Shown: positions 49,858 to 61,378 of the stretch, piece by piece | How the letters are laid out: the number at the start of each line of letters is the position of its first letter | How positions within the stretch are numbered: position 1 is the first letter of the stretch | Origin: Nitrospira sp. | GTDB taxonomy: Bacteria > Nitrospirota > Nitrospiria > Nitrospirales > Nitrospiraceae | Reading direction: 5' to 3' | Length of the DNA stretch: 64,000 bases | Assembly (NCBI GenBank): GCA_029865225.1 | Contig: JAOUHJ010000003.1 | Location: 1 to 64,000 of the forward strand | Made by a program: the position numbers and the translations under genes | Notes under the pieces: model-generated | The model's input: only the letters and a program-made list of their open reading frames with translations | Databases searched by the model: none | What the model was told of the DNA's origin: nothing

Positions 49858-50688
49858 ATGCGATGCCTCGTAAATATCGCTGTTGTGATCCTTATGCCTC
49901 TGGCCGGCTGTACAACACCGATACAAAAGTCTTCCAGAGTCGTACGTACGCCATCGACGTCCGCTGATAAACCGGCTCCCTCTCGACCCTCCAGACCGGC
50001 TCCACTTCCCGCTACAACGCCTCCAGAGCGCGACACGGTTTCGGTTCTGACGTCGTTGCCTAGCCGATCGGCCATCGTTCAGACCGCCGCACGGTTGGTC
50101 GGAGCACGGATGATCACGAGTCAGGGCAAGCGAATCGCCTACGACTGTGCCGGAGTGGCCCGTGCCGTCTACCTGGAACACGGCATAGATCTCTACCGGG
50201 CAACCAGCCGAGAGATGAACGCCAATGGGGTCCGACTCATCCACAACCACGTACATCGGCATGGCGTCCTCCATCGGGGACCGGATGTCATGCCAGGCGA
50301 CCTCGTGTTCTTTGATAACACCTGGGATTTTAATGGTGATGGAGAGGCCAATGATCCCCTGACCCATATCGGCATCGTTGAAGAAGTGGAGCCGGACGGG
50401 ACCGTGGTCTTCATCAGCCGTGTGGCGAGTGCCATTGAGCGCTATCGAATGAACTTGGAGCAACCGCATATCCACAGGACAGGCGACGGTCGAGTCCTCA
50501 ACGACTATATCCGGAGAAAACATCCCACAGACCCTGTCGATACCGCCCGATTGACGGGTGAACTCTTTGCGTTTTACGGCAACCTGTTGAGTCCCTGGGA
50601 AGACCTGCCTGGAGATGACACGATTGTACAGATTCAGGATCGGCAAGACCTTCCCAAGCCATCTGTTTCAACCATACGGGAACCATAA
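49858..50688 (+). CDS. NlpC/P60- or CHAP-like cysteine peptidase domain lipoprotein
   Basis: PLAGCTTP lipobox. Candidate catalytic Cys in RIAYDCAGVARAVY and His in DPLTHIGIVEEV. Confidence 0.6.
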   Translation: MRCLVNIAVVILMPLAGCTTPIQKSSRVVRTPSTSADKPAPSRPSRPAPLPATTPPERDTVSVLTSLPSRSAIVQTAARLVGARMITSQGKRIAYDCAGVARAVYLEHGIDLYRATSREMNANGVRLIHNHVHRHGVLHRGPDVMPGDLVFFDNTWDFNGDGEANDPLTHIGIVEEVEPDGTVVFISRVASAIERYRMNLEQPHIHRTGDGRVLNDYIRRKHPTDPVDTARLTGELFAFYGNLLSPWEDLPGDDTIVQIQDRQDLPKPSVSTIREP

Positions 50689-50884
50689 TGCCGAACCCGC
50701 AATCGTGGATATGTCATACGGCCCCTCATTGATCGGACACTCGCTGCAGCTCAACGCCTCATATTAATCCTAATCATGACTTTAGAAGACGCATCGAAGA
50801 TCCGATAAGGAACCTAATACGGTGCTCATGCTGACAGACTTCACCCAACCCCCATTTTTAAATTGACCTGGTAAGATTAATCCT

Positions 50885-51316
50885 ATGGCTATTTCATCAA
50901 AACAGGCACAAGTTCGAGAGACTAACCCGCTCCGTCGCACCTTGACGGATGTACGGCACGGTCTCCTAGGTTTGCACAAGGCCCTGATCGTCGCCGAACA
51001 ACTGACCTATGAGCGAATCTATGGCCGCGTGGATTCCACCGGGCAGCTGCTGCAGCTCGTGATGAACGACCCCTGGTTTACATGGCTTCATCCCCTGTCC
51101 AACATGGTCGTCCGCATCGACGAACTGTTGGACGGCCATGATCAGCCGACTATTGATGAAGTCGCAATGCTCTTGACGGAAATCCGGATGTTGATTCGTC
51201 CTTCAGAATTCGGAGATGGCTATGAGCGGAGCTACTATGAAGCGCTCCAGCGGGCACCCGATGTCGTACTCGCTCACTGTGAAATGAAGAAACTCCTGAC
51301 GTTGCCCTCCGCATAA
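50885..51316 (+). CDS. Conserved-looking hypothetical protein
   Basis: 143-aa helical ORF with a strong terminator downstream. Confidence 0.6.
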   Translation: MAISSKQAQVRETNPLRRTLTDVRHGLLGLHKALIVAEQLTYERIYGRVDSTGQLLQLVMNDPWFTWLHPLSNMVVRIDELLDGHDQPTIDEVAMLLTEIRMLIRPSEFGDGYERSYYEALQRAPDVVLAHCEMKKLLTLPSA

Positions 51317-51345
51317 CATTCTCTGAGTTATCGTATAGTTCTCCG

Positions 51346-51379
51346 CAAAACCGCCGGCCCATCTGGGCCGGCGGTTTTG
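51346..51379. terminator. Strong, symmetric intrinsic terminator
   Basis: CAAAACCGCCGGCCC-ATCT-GGGCCGGCGGTTTTG, a perfect 15-bp stem followed by TTT. Confidence 0.88.
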
Positions 51380-51506
51380 TTTCTAGATCCGAATCCCCCA
51401 TAGACCGCCTCAGTTATCCTGTACCAGGCCAAGACGCCCAGAGTGCATTCCCTGTATGATCAACATGACACGACTGCGTTGAACCGGCTGCTCACGAAGG
51501 CTACAG

Positions 51507-52139
51507 ATGCTTTACCCTACCCTTCACCCCATATTGCCTCTCATCCTCAGCGTAGCCCTTTGCTCAGGTCCTGTCGCTGCACAAGTTCGCCCCATCGAGG
51601 TCCTCGTCACAATCGTCAAAGACAAGGTCGTCGCGCTGCCGGGAGGAGGAAGCCCGGTTGAGGAAGCGTTGGGAGTCAATGAAAGGATCGTCACCACGGC
51701 AGCCAAGGGGCCGGCCGGTTTTGCACAAACTTCCCGCCGACTCTTGGGGTTTTCCTCGGCATTACACCGATGGACCGAGGTGCAGTTGGAAGTGGAAGAA
51801 CATGTCGAGCACCATCAGACATTGCCCCGCTTGGTTATCGTTCAAACAAACCGACGCATCCATGGGTTTCAAGAGAGTCGAGGCCACTGGTTCAGTGAAG
51901 CGCTGGGGCCCAACGAGACGGTCACGCAGTTACGCGGACGCGGCCATGTGATGGTGGTGGTGACTTCCGAACGAGCGCTCGCCATTTCAGCGTTTACGGG
52001 AGGCTTCTTCTGGGTCCGCCTGTCGCCGAATGAGCTGGTGCAGTCCATCGACCAGAGTAACGACGCCGCCGTGGTCCGCACGACAGCACGCCAACTGGCC
52101 TTCCGCTCGCAAACGGGCCTCTGGACGGAAATGAGGTAA
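51507..52139 (+). CDS. Secreted hypothetical protein
   Basis: Signal-like N-terminus; repeated EHHQT../..ESRGHWFSE beta-rich units. Confidence 0.6.
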   Translation: MLYPTLHPILPLILSVALCSGPVAAQVRPIEVLVTIVKDKVVALPGGGSPVEEALGVNERIVTTAAKGPAGFAQTSRRLLGFSSALHRWTEVQLEVEEHVEHHQTLPRLVIVQTNRRIHGFQESRGHWFSEALGPNETVTQLRGRGHVMVVVTSERALAISAFTGGFFWVRLSPNELVQSIDQSNDAAVVRTTARQLAFRSQTGLWTEMR

Positions 52140-52279
52140 CCGACTGTTCATCGGGCGCTCAGTGAGAATCCCCACAGAGGACGTGGTCCACCTGATGCGA
52201 CACATTCAGAAGCGCGATGACTCCCAGGAGTTTGAGTAGGTCTCGATCCGGCATACAAGCCACTCGTACTAAAGAGTCG

Positions 52280-53395
52280 TTATGATCGCAAGCGGTAATA
52301 CTCCACGCCACCGGCAAACTGACGACTCAAACAGAGGTTAGCGACCGTTATACATTCAAGCCCAAACGGAATATAGCCCGCGTAACCGAGCAAGGGCATC
52401 TCGAACAGTTGGAATCGATGCACGAAGGGAACAGCGTACTCCCAATGAGCGAGACTCTTCCAGTTCCATAGCTCCCAAAAGAACCCACAGATCAGCGCAG
52501 CCAGTGCCGGAACCCACACACCCCGCCAATCACCCTCCTCAAGCGGGGAAAGAATGCTCAGGCCTCCCGTGACGATTTGAAGCGAAACGACCAAGAGCAG
52601 AGGTCCGACCCAAATCAAGGGAAAGAGATAATTGGGCCAAAGGCCAATCCCGAGAAGGCTAAGGCAGGACGCCAGAAGAAGTACCCAGCTCACCGAGCGT
52701 TGACACGGCACAGGTATCGGTTTGAACCGATCCAGACCAGCACTGATGGCAGGATAGGCTGTCAGCAACTCCGCCGTGCCGATCACTGCCGGCAACACGG
52801 TAGAGAACGGAATCGTCGCTCGAAGAACGTACTCGAGCGACGATAGGTCGCCGACGCCGATGTAGTACCAATTCTGCACGAAGCGATTGAGATACTCGAA
52901 CAACCACCAGAACGCGGCGCTCAGAGGAAATAGCGAGAGAAAGTAGCGAGGCCGATCGACCATCATGCAGCGGCCGATCCGAGCGAACGTACAAGCGTTC
53001 ACGGTCACGATGTACCCGAGCCACAATGGCGTGAATGTATGTTCCTGAAGCGGCGCCATCCAAGGGACGCGAGTCCAGGCCAGGGCCCACCACAGTCCCG
53101 TCCAGCCGATCCCAAGCCAGCCCCACCAGGGGAGCGTGAACCGTGAAACGTCAGGCGTGAAGCGTTTCTGCAGACTTGAGACTAGAATCCGAAAGAGGAT
53201 TGGCCCGAGGAGTAGGACAATCAAGAGTCCCAGAACGAGGAATACGGGCCAGGAGAAGGGGTCATGTTCTACGTAACTGGTGCGCGGAGGAAATTCGAGG
53301 TAGCGACCGAGCGGTTTAGCAGCGAGCAGCACGCCGAAAAGCGGCAACCCAAGGATCATCGCAAGCGAAATGAAGATGATACCAGCTCGTTTCAT
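52280..53395 (-). CDS. Polytopic membrane protein, function unknown
   Basis: About ten hydrophobic segments. Confidence 0.65.
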   Translation of the reverse strand: MKRAGIIFISLAMILGLPLFGVLLAAKPLGRYLEFPPRTSYVEHDPFSWPVFLVLGLLIVLLLGPILFRILVSSLQKRFTPDVSRFTLPWWGWLGIGWTGLWWALAWTRVPWMAPLQEHTFTPLWLGYIVTVNACTFARIGRCMMVDRPRYFLSLFPLSAAFWWLFEYLNRFVQNWYYIGVGDLSSLEYVLRATIPFSTVLPAVIGTAELLTAYPAISAGLDRFKPIPVPCQRSVSWVLLLASCLSLLGIGLWPNYLFPLIWVGPLLLVVSLQIVTGGLSILSPLEEGDWRGVWVPALAALICGFFWELWNWKSLAHWEYAVPFVHRFQLFEMPLLGYAGYIPFGLECITVANLCLSRQFAGGVEYYRLRS

Positions 53396-53406
53396 GGCTC
53401 ATGCTA

Positions 53407-53844
53407 CTACAGGCGCCCTTCATCAAGCTCGATCACATCCGCCCAGGTGCTCACCGGAGGCAGGGAGCTGACCGGCACACTGCGCTTCGTCGCTACCTCT
53501 TCTAGGCGGCCTTGAAACCGCTGGCGAGCGCCGTCATCCTTTGGGCCGGAAGCGAGAAGGTTCTGACTCCACTGCGCGATTTCTGCATCAGATAGCTGAC
53601 GGCCATTCTCCTTCACCCAGGCAAGCAGTTCCTCATCCGTCCCCCCGGCCAAGACTCGCTGCTCGAAGGCTTTTCCATCGATGCCAAGGAAATCGATAAG
53701 ATACTTATCAAATCCCACCGTGACGTAATTGTAGTCCTGAATCTGCCCTGCATGGCGAAGACGAATTTTATCGATAAACCGTCCGAGGTGGGCAATCCCA
53801 CCGAGAAGAGCCTTGGGGCTGCGGGGAAAATTTTGCCGAGTCAT
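53407..53844 (-). CDS. DUF5069 domain protein
   Basis: FPRSPKALLGGIAHLGRFIDKIRLRHAGQIQDYNYVTVGFDKYLIDFLGID. Confidence 0.8.
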   Translation of the reverse strand: MTRQNFPRSPKALLGGIAHLGRFIDKIRLRHAGQIQDYNYVTVGFDKYLIDFLGIDGKAFEQRVLAGGTDEELLAWVKENGRQLSDAEIAQWSQNLLASGPKDDGARQRFQGRLEEVATKRSVPVSSLPPVSTWADVIELDEGRL

Positions 53845-53989
53845 CGGTTAGTCCTCCACTATGCAAGTGTTACGAACGATACAAGAATAGAAGCGCGCAC
53901 GTCCAGCGAGAATCACCGGAAGAGAAATTCCATCCTCCCTTTAAGTTTTTTTCCGCTTGGCCGATACAGGCAATAGCACGGAGGCAAGT

Positions 53990-54355
53990 ATGAGGCTACG
54001 GAATAGCCCAAGAAAGTATGTGCGGTATTCTGCCAGCGTCCAGACGGACCACGGCGCCGGAGAGGGTACCCTTTTCGATCTCTCTGCCACAGGTTGCCGA
54101 ATGCAGAGCAATGCGGCCCTGACCCCCGGAAGCTATCTCGCCCTCCATTTCGAGGTACCCCAAACAGAATCTCCGCTTGCTGTTGAGGTCTCGGTCGTGC
54201 GCTGGCACAAAGACAATCAGTTCGGCATCGAGTTTCTTCGCTATGCCGAGGGCGTCCGCGAGCGAGTCAGCGATCTGATCGAAGGTCGCGAAGCTCCCGT
54301 TGTTTCCAACCAACCTGTACAGACTGAACTGGCTCTCGACCTGGTCGCCGCGTAA
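53990..54355 (+). CDS. PilZ-domain protein
   Basis: RKYVRYSASVQTDHGAGEGTLFDLSATGCRMQSNAAL..VVRWHKDNQFGIEFL. Confidence 0.82.
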   Translation: MRLRNSPRKYVRYSASVQTDHGAGEGTLFDLSATGCRMQSNAALTPGSYLALHFEVPQTESPLAVEVSVVRWHKDNQFGIEFLRYAEGVRERVSDLIEGREAPVVSNQPVQTELALDLVAA

Positions 54356-54533
54356 ATCGATTCTTGGTAACGAGCCCAGCAAATCCACCAACAGCCAACA
54401 CTGGTCTCCCGCTGACTGAGCTAGAAAAGACTCCCAACGCCAATCCTCTCATTTTTGAGCACCGCGATTCATCAATGAGCTGTGCATGAGCGCGGGCTGA
54501 TCATCACGCTTGAGAGTTCGCTCGAACGCCAAA

Positions 54534-54980
54534 TTAGCCGGACCAAAGTTCATATGCTCCCTTCCTACCTAACAGCCATGCACGCCTAAAGACGTGCCTC
54601 CACGATTGGAGGTAAGGTGCCACAGAGGGAATGATCACATTATCTGGAGTAATGACGCGCCCATTTGTATAGCAAAGCAGTTCGATGGGGAGATTCGTCG
54701 TATATGTGCGGCGAAGTTTCTTCGAAACAATTCGAGCCGATGGATCTGAGGTACGGATGTACGCCTCCGATCGCGCAGCTATTGCCCTTGCAAGATTCGG
54801 GTCGCAGATCTCAACAAGTTCGAATGCGACTGCCCCGTCCGTGGCATGAACGCATCGAATATCGGGCTCGGGCGGGTCGCGTTTCTCAATGCTGCTCGCC
54901 GCGATAGGCAGATCGACAGCTTGCAGGAAACGAAGAAAAACTTTAATTTCGTCGGCACCTTTAGCTTGTTCGGAGTACAT
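54534..54980 (-). CDS. Hypothetical protein, possible PD-(D/E)XK-fold nuclease-like
   Basis: EPDIRCVHATDGAVAFELVEICDP resembles a PD...ExxE core. Judgement by eye only. Confidence 0.5.
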   Translation of the reverse strand: MYSEQAKGADEIKVFLRFLQAVDLPIAASSIEKRDPPEPDIRCVHATDGAVAFELVEICDPNLARAIAARSEAYIRTSDPSARIVSKKLRRTYTTNLPIELLCYTNGRVITPDNVIIPSVAPYLQSWRHVFRRAWLLGRKGAYELWSG

Positions 54981-55008
54981 ACATGACCAGCTAACCAGAT
55001 CTCGCTTT

Positions 55009-55075
55009 GACTTTCCCCCTGCCAGATACTATCGATCCCTGCCGCCATTTTACCCCTTCGACGATGGCCCAGACG
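55009..55075 (-). pseudogene. Degenerate copy of the gltD 3' end
   Basis: Minus strand GTCTGGGCCATCGTCGAAGGGGTAAAATGGCGGCAGGGATCGATAGTATCTGGCAGGGGGAAAGTC aligns with gltD 55400-55468. Confidence 0.75.
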
Positions 55076-55076
55076 C

Positions 55077-55295
55077 TCATCCAGGTGAGGAGGCCATCGC
55101 ATCCCACTCTTCCTTGCTAAGGAACCGTCTCGGCTTCAAGGCGCCGGTTGCATAGGCCAGCTGCAGCGCCTCTTCTAACCAAGCTATCCGCTGCGTAGGT
55201 GTCGCTGCTAGTGACGCTTGGAGAAGTGCTTCAGGATCGGGATTCTCGGATGGATGGGGAAGCGGACCTAATGGAGAAGACAATTCATCAGCCAC
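55077..55295 (-). CDS. Small hypothetical protein (72 aa) between gltD and the gltD remnant
   Basis: GTG at 55295 behind GGAGAGG. VADELSSPLGPLPHPSENPDPEALLQASLAATPTQRIAWLEEALQLAYATGALKPRRFLSKEEWDAMASSPG. Confidence 0.6.
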   Translation of the reverse strand: MADELSSPLGPLPHPSENPDPEALLQASLAATPTQRIAWLEEALQLAYATGALKPRRFLSKEEWDAMASSPG

Positions 55296-55377
55296 GATAA
55301 GAACCCTCTCCTTCAGGCGAACTGAATCGATATTCCAGAGGTATGAGTGCGAAAATCTATCTTTGAACCAGATTACC

Positions 55378-56814
55378 CTAAGTGGCTGCCTTCTTCGCCG
55401 ACTTCCCGGCCTGCAGATACTGATTGATCCCCACCGCCATTTTGCGGCCTTCGGCGATGGCCCAGACGATGAGGGAAGCACCCCGTTTGGTGTCGCCGCC
55501 GGCGAAGACGCCGTCGAGGTTGGTCATGAAGCTCTGGTCGACTACCACGGCGCCACGCGCATCGTATTTCACACCCAGATTATCGAGCAGGCCGTTCTTG
55601 ATGGGACCGGTGAAGCCCATGGCAAGCAACACCAAATCGGCATTCATCTCGAACTCGGTGTTGGGCACAGGCGTGAACTTGCCGTTTTCAAACATCACGC
55701 GATGGGCATGCAGTTTGGTGACGTGGCCATCATGCCCGGAAAACTTCGTCGTCGACACGCTCCACTGCCGATCGCAGCCTTCTTCATGCGCGTGGGAGGT
55801 ACGCAACTGCATCGGCCAGAGCGGCCAGGGGGTCGACGTGGCCCTGGTCGGTGGAGGCTCCGCCAGCAATTCGAATTGGTGCGCCTCGACACAGCCCTGG
55901 CGGTGGGCAGTCCCGAGACAGTCCGAACCCGTATCACCCCCGCCGATGATCACTACTCTCTTACCCTTTGCAGTGATCGGCTCGTCGGTGACCGAGATAC
56001 CGGCCGTCCGCTTGTTCTGCTGGGTGAGATATTCCATCGCGAGGTGCACACCCTTGAGCTCACGGCCAGGAATGGGTAGCTCGCGCGCCTGTTCGGCGCC
56101 CATCGTGAGCCCTACCGCGTCGAACTGCTTGCGCAGCTGCTCGCCGGTGATATCAGTGCCGACCGTCACACCGGTCTGGAACTTCACCCCCTCGGCCTTC
56201 ATCTGTTCCAAGCGGCGGTCGATGACCCATTTTTCCATCTTAAAGTCAGGGATTCCGTAACGGAGTAACCCACCGATTCGATCGGATTTTTCAAAGACCG
56301 TCACATCATGGCCGGCACGAGCCAGTTGCTGCGCCGCAGCCAAACCCGCCGGACCAGAACCGATGATCGCAACCGTCTTCCCCGTCTTGACGACCGGCAG
56401 GATCGGGGTGATCATTCCGTCGTTGAACCCTCGATCCACAATGTTCCACTCGATGATGCGGATGGAGACCGGGTCTTCATTGATACCAAGCACACAGGCC
56501 CCTTCACAGGGTGCCGGGCAGAGCCGGCCCGTGAATTCTGGAAAGTTATTCGTCGTGTGCAGCGCTTTGAGGGCATCTTTCCAGCGACCGCGGTAGACAA
56601 GATCGTTCCATTCAGGAATGAGATTGACCACGGGGCACCCGGTGCTACCCTGGCAAAACGGCACGCCGCAATCCATGCAACGCGCACCTTGGACCTTGAG
56701 CTTCTCCTCCGAGATGGGCTCGTACATCTCCTTCCAATCGAGCACTCGCAGCTCGATCGGCTTTCGCTTCGGGCCCTCGCGGACATATTTCATGAAACCT
56801 TTTGGGTCGCCCAT
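55378..56814 (-). CDS. gltD: Glutamate synthase small subunit
   Basis: ARCMDCGVPFCQGSTGCPVVNLIPEWNDLVYRGRW, CPAPCEGACVLGI, VAIIGSGPAGLAAAQQLARAGH, VIIGGGDTGSDC. Confidence 0.96.
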   Translation of the reverse strand: MGDPKGFMKYVREGPKRKPIELRVLDWKEMYEPISEEKLKVQGARCMDCGVPFCQGSTGCPVVNLIPEWNDLVYRGRWKDALKALHTTNNFPEFTGRLCPAPCEGACVLGINEDPVSIRIIEWNIVDRGFNDGMITPILPVVKTGKTVAIIGSGPAGLAAAQQLARAGHDVTVFEKSDRIGGLLRYGIPDFKMEKWVIDRRLEQMKAEGVKFQTGVTVGTDITGEQLRKQFDAVGLTMGAEQARELPIPGRELKGVHLAMEYLTQQNKRTAGISVTDEPITAKGKRVVIIGGGDTGSDCLGTAHRQGCVEAHQFELLAEPPPTRATSTPWPLWPMQLRTSHAHEEGCDRQWSVSTTKFSGHDGHVTKLHAHRVMFENGKFTPVPNTEFEMNADLVLLAMGFTGPIKNGLLDNLGVKYDARGAVVVDQSFMTNLDGVFAGGDTKRGASLIVWAIAEGRKMAVGINQYLQAGKSAKKAAT

Positions 56815-56860
56815 CTTCTTCTTTCTACCTTCTTACTTCTAACCTTTCACACCTTACGAA

Positions 56861-59800
56861 CTAGTGCACCGCACTCGCTTTGCGTTTCCGTTCTTCCATC
56901 ACGCGCTTGTAATCGACCGGCATCACCTTGACGAATTTTGGCACGGTGGCATCAAAGGCATCGAGGACCTGCTTCGCCTTCCGGCTCCCGGTATACATGA
57001 AATGCTTCGTGATCAGATCATGGAGAAGCTGTTTATCTTCCTGTGTGACGACCGTTTCCAACTCTACCATGCCGGTGTTGCATCGACCTTTGAATTTGCC
57101 CTGCTCGTCGAGCACGAACGCCACACCGCCGGACATGCCGGCCGCAAAGTTGCGGCCCGTCCTACCGAGCACCACGACCACCCCGCCCGTCATGTATTCA
57201 CAACCGTGGTCACCCGTCCCTTCAACCACGGTCTGTGCCCCGCTGTTCCGAACGGCAAAGCGCTCCCCCGCCCGGCCATAGAAGTAGGCTTCACCCTGTG
57301 TCGCGCCATAGAGCGAGGTGTTGCCGATCAAAATAGTTTCTGCTGGGTCATAGAGCGCATCCTTCGGCGGATAGACGATGATCTTTCCACCGGAGAGTCC
57401 TTTGCCGATATAGTCGTTCGACTCCCCTTCCAACGTCAGCGTGATGCCTCGCGCGAGGAATGCGCCGAACGATTGCCCGGCGGACCCGTTGAACTTAATC
57501 GAGATCGTATCTTCCGGGAGCCCTTCAGATCCGTATGTTCGTGCGATTTTGCTGGAAAGAACAGTGCCCGTCGTGCGATTCACGTTGCGGATCGGTAATT
57601 CGATCGTCACCTTCTCACCCTTCTCAATCGCCGGACGACAACGCTCGACCAGTTCATTATCCAGAATGTGGTCGAGGCCATGGTCCTGCTTCTGCACGCA
57701 ATACCGTGGGACGTTGGGCCCGACATCGGGCATAGCCAGTAACGGCGAGAGGTCTAACCCCTTGGCCTTCCAGTGGTCGACTGCCTTGGTGATTTTGAGC
57801 ATATCGACGCGGCCCACCATCTCGTTGATCGTCCTGAACCCAAGCTTCGCCATGAGTTGTCGCGCTTCTTCGGCCACGAAGAACAGGTAGTTGACGATGT
57901 GTTCCGGTTTGCCGTTGAATTTCTTTCGCAGCTCCGGATCTTGCGTCGCAATGCCGACCGGGCAGGTATTGAGATGGCACTTCCGCATCATGATACAGCC
58001 CTCGACGATGAGGGGTGCCGTCGCGAATCCATATTCTTCCGCACCGAGCAATGTGGCGATCACCACGTCGCGGCCCGTCTTCATCTGCCCGTCCGTTTCA
58101 ACACGGATACGGCCGCGCAGATCGTTCAGCACCAATGTCTGATGCGTTTCCGCCAGCCCCAATTCCCACGGAATACCGGCATACTTGATCGACGACAATG
58201 GGGAAGCTCCGGTGCCACCGGAATCCCCACTGATCAGGACCTTGTCCGCGTGCGCTTTGGCGACGCCAGCAGCGACCGTCCCGACACCGACTTCTGCCAC
58301 AAGCTTGACCGAGACCCCCGCCTCCGGATTCGAGTTCTTCAGATCGAAAATCAATTGCGCCAGATCTTCGATGGAATAGATGTCATGGTGCGGTGGAGGC
58401 GAAATCAGCTGCACGCCCGGCGTGGAATATCGGAACCGCGCGATCTGTTCATCGACCTTGTGGCCCGGCAACTGTCCACCTTCGCCTGGTTTCGCACCCT
58501 GCGCCATCTTGATCTGCAACTCGCGGGCATTGACGAGGTAGTGCGCAGTCACGCCGAATCTGGCTGAGGCTACTTGCTTGATATAGCTGTTCTTCGAGTC
58601 GCCGTTCGGCATGGGTTTGAAGCGCTCGGGGTCTTCTCCGCCTTCACCGGTGTTGCTCTTGCCCCCAAGCCGATTCATGGCAATCGCCAGCGTCTCATGC
58701 GCTTCCTTGCTGATGGATCCGAACGACATTGCGCCCGTATTGAACCGCTTGACGATATCCTTGGCCGGCTCGACCTCCTCGATGGGAATCGGCTGAGACG
58801 CGAACTTGAACTCAAGCAACCCGCGCAGGTTCGACCGTCGTTGACTTTCATCATTGACGAGGTGCGCGAACTCCGCATAGGTCTTCGCGTCGTTGGCTCG
58901 GCTGGCATGTTGCAGCTTGTAGATCGTGTCCGGGTTCCAATTGTGATGTTCGCCCTGAATCCGGTAATGGACTTCCCCACCGAACTCCAGTTGCCGGATT
59001 GCAGCCGGCTCATAGGCCATGCGATGTCGCCGCAAGGTTTCTTCGCCGATTTCGCGAATTCCCACTCCTTCGACACGCGACGCCGTACCGGTGAAGTATC
59101 GAGCGATGAGTTCGCGACTCAATCCGATGGCTTCGAAAATCTGCGCGCCGCAATAGGATTGCACGGTCGAGATGCCCATCTTCGAAAAGATCTTCAGCAG
59201 GCCCTTATTGATAGCCTTGATAAACTTGCCCTCCGCCGTCTGCGCATCGAGTCCCTCGGGAAGATACCCGTCACGCTCCATGTCGACGAGCGTTTCGAAT
59301 ACCAGGTAGGGATTGATCGTACCTGCGCCGTAGCCGATCAAGCAGGCGAACTGATGCACATCTCGCGGTTCACCTGTTTCGAGGATCAACCCGACTTCTG
59401 TCCTCGTGCATTCCCGAACCAGATGATGGTGTACGGCGGAGATGCCCAGAAGGCTAGGAATCGGCGCCCAGGCCTCATCAACTCCGCGATCACTCAGAAT
59501 TAAGAACTCGTACCCTTCCTTGATTGCCAGCGACGCCTCTCGGCACAACTCATCGACCGCGGCTCCCAAGCCGTCGGCGCCTTCGGCCACGCGGAACAAC
59601 ATGCGCAGCGTCTTGCTCTTGAAATGGGGGTCGGAAATCCCGCGGATCTTTTGTAAATCGGCGTTGGTCAAAATCGGTTGTTGGACCTTTATACGACGGC
59701 AAGACTCCGGCGACTCATCCATCAGATTGGGTTTTGGCCCGATGTTCGTGACCAGCGACATCACCAGCTGCTCACGAATCGGATCGATCGGCGGATTGGT

Positions 59801-61378
59801 GACTTGCGCAAACAGCTGCTTAAAGTACTTAAATAAGAGCTGCGGTCGATCGGACAACACCGCCAAGGGGGTATCGGTGCCCATGGAAGAGATCGGTTCC
59901 TCACCATTGACGATCATGGGGGTGATGACCATCTTGAGCTCTTCGACGGTGTAACCGAAAGCCTGTTGCCGTTGCCTGATCGTCGGATGGTCCGGCTGCG
60001 GGACATTCAACGGCTCGGGCAGTTCATCGAGGGACACTCCATATTGGGTCACCCAACTGCGGTACGGTTTTCGCTTTGCCATGTCGGCCTTGATTTCTTC
60101 ATCATCGATGATCCGGCCTTGAACGGTATCGACGAGGAACATCCGCCCTGGCATGAGCCGTCCCTTCATACGGATTTCCTTGGCCGGGACCGGTAAGACG
60201 CCGGCTTCCGACGACAGCACAACCGTTTCATCCGTCATGACCTGATAGCGGCAGGGACGGAGTCCGTTACGATCCAACGTCGCTCCGATCATCTTGCCGT
60301 CGGTAAAACAGACCGCTGCAGGCCCGTCCCATGGTTCCATCATCGCCGCGTGATATTGGTAAAAGCCTCGGCGATCCAAATCCATCTGTGAGTTCGCCAC
60401 CCATGGCTCGGGAATCAACATCATCATGGCGTGCGGTAGGGACCGGCCTCCGAGGAGCAGAAATTCGAGGGTATTATCCAGACAGGCCGAGTCACTTTGG
60501 CCTTCAGTCACGATCGGGAACAGTTTCTCCATATCCTTGCCGAACAGATCGGAGTGGAGACGGCCTTGTCGGGCCTTCATCCAATTGACGTTCCCCTTCA
60601 GGGTATTGATCTCGCCGTTGTGACAGACGTACCGATAGGGATGGGCCAATGGCCAAGTCGGAAACGTATTCGTGCTGAAGCGAGAATGCACCAGTGCCAG
60701 GGCGCTCACCATCCGTTCATCGGTCAGATCCTGATAATATGTGGCCATTTGATGTGGTAAGAGAAGGCCCTTATAGACAATCGTGTGGGCCGATAGACTG
60801 GAGACGTAAAAGTGCTCTCGCCCCTGAATCGCCGATTCAAGGACGGCCTTTTCCACCCGTTTTCTGGTCACATAGAGTTTTCGTTCGAACTGAGCCTCAT
60901 TGAGTGCGTCACGGGCGATAAAAATTTGCCGCATAAACGGCTCGGTCTTTCGTGCTTGCACCCCGATACTGTCGCTCTTGACCGGCACGTCCCGCCACCC
61001 AAGCAACCGGAGGCCTTCCTCACCGATGATTTCAGCAAACAACTTTTCGCACAGTCGTCTGGACTCTGCATTCGGTGGCAGAAATAACTGCCCCACCCCA
61101 TACTCACCGACCTCCGGCAATGGTACACCGGCATCCCCTGCGACCCGTTTGAAAAAGGTGTGCGGCACTTGCAACAGGATCCCGGCTCCATCTCCTGTAC
61201 AAGGATCGGCACCCTGGGCCCCACGGTGGGTCAGATTCTCCAATACTTGCAGTCCTTGACGGACAATGTCATGGGACTTCTTCCCCTTGATATTGACCAC
61301 AAACCCGATCCCGCACGAATCTTTCTCATGCCGAGGATCATAGAGCCCTTGTTGACTGGGGAAACCTGGAGTATTCAT
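56861..61378 (-). CDS. gltB: Glutamate synthase large subunit
   Basis: Class-II amidotransferase start ([10 protein letters not shown]), FMN/Fe-S domain [29 protein letters not shown] and [14 protein letters not shown]-terminal GXGXG-like domain. Confidence 0.97.
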   Translation of the reverse strand: MNTPGFPSQQGLYDPRHEKDSCGIGFVVNIKGKKSHDIVRQGLQVLENLTHRGAQGADPCTGDGAGILLQVPHTFFKRVAGDAGVPLPEVGEYGVGQLFLPPNAESRRLCEKLFAEIIGEEGLRLLGWRDVPVKSDSIGVQARKTEPFMRQIFIARDALNEAQFERKLYVTRKRVEKAVLESAIQGREHFYVSSLSAHTIVYKGLLLPHQMATYYQDLTDERMVSALALVHSRFSTNTFPTWPLAHPYRYVCHNGEINTLKGNVNWMKARQGRLHSDLFGKDMEKLFPIVTEGQSDSACLDNTLEFLLLGGRSLPHAMMMLIPEPWVANSQMDLDRRGFYQYHAAMMEPWDGPAAVCFTDGKMIGATLDRNGLRPCRYQVMTDETVVLSSEAGVLPVPAKEIRMKGRLMPGRMFLVDTVQGRIIDDEEIKADMAKRKPYRSWVTQYGVSLDELPEPLNVPQPDHPTIRQRQQAFGYTVEELKMVITPMIVNGEEPISSMGTDTPLAVLSDRPQLLFKYFKQLFAQVTNPPIDPIREQLVMSLVTNIGPKPNLMDESPESCRRIKVQQPILTNADLQKIRGISDPHFKSKTLRMLFRVAEGADGLGAAVDELCREASLAIKEGYEFLILSDRGVDEAWAPIPSLLGISAVHHHLVRECTRTEVGLILETGEPRDVHQFACLIGYGAGTINPYLVFETLVDMERDGYLPEGLDAQTAEGKFIKAINKGLLKIFSKMGISTVQSYCGAQIFEAIGLSRELIARYFTGTASRVEGVGIREIGEETLRRHRMAYEPAAIRQLEFGGEVHYRIQGEHHNWNPDTIYKLQHASRANDAKTYAEFAHLVNDESQRRSNLRGLLEFKFASQPIPIEEVEPAKDIVKRFNTGAMSFGSISKEAHETLAIAMNRLGGKSNTGEGGEDPERFKPMPNGDSKNSYIKQVASARFGVTAHYLVNARELQIKMAQGAKPGEGGQLPGHKVDEQIARFRYSTPGVQLISPPPHHDIYSIEDLAQLIFDLKNSNPEAGVSVKLVAEVGVGTVAAGVAKAHADKVLISGDSGGTGASPLSSIKYAGIPWELGLAETHQTLVLNDLRGRIRVETDGQMKTGRDVVIATLLGAEEYGFATAPLIVEGCIMMRKCHLNTCPVGIATQDPELRKKFNGKPEHIVNYLFFVAEEARQLMAKLGFRTINEMVGRVDMLKITKAVDHWKAKGLDLSPLLAMPDVGPNVPRYCVQKQDHGLDHILDNELVERCRPAIEKGEKVTIELPIRNVNRTTGTVLSSKIARTYGSEGLPEDTISIKFNGSAGQSFGAFLARGITLTLEGESNDYIGKGLSGGKIIVYPPKDALYDPAETILIGNTSLYGATQGEAYFYGRAGERFAVRNSGAQTVVEGTGDHGCEYMTGGVVVVLGRTGRNFAAGMSGGVAFVLDEQGKFKGRCNTGMVELETVVTQEDKQLLHDLITKHFMYTGSRKAKQVLDAFDATVPKFVKVMPVDYKRVMEERKRKASAVH

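Noticed and set aside
56864-57598. Long plus-strand ORFs opposite gltB (also 57773-58567 and 58574-59503)
   Set aside because: They are antisense shadows of the clear gltB frame in high-GC DNA. No recognisable motifs and many Arg/His/Asp-rich stretches.
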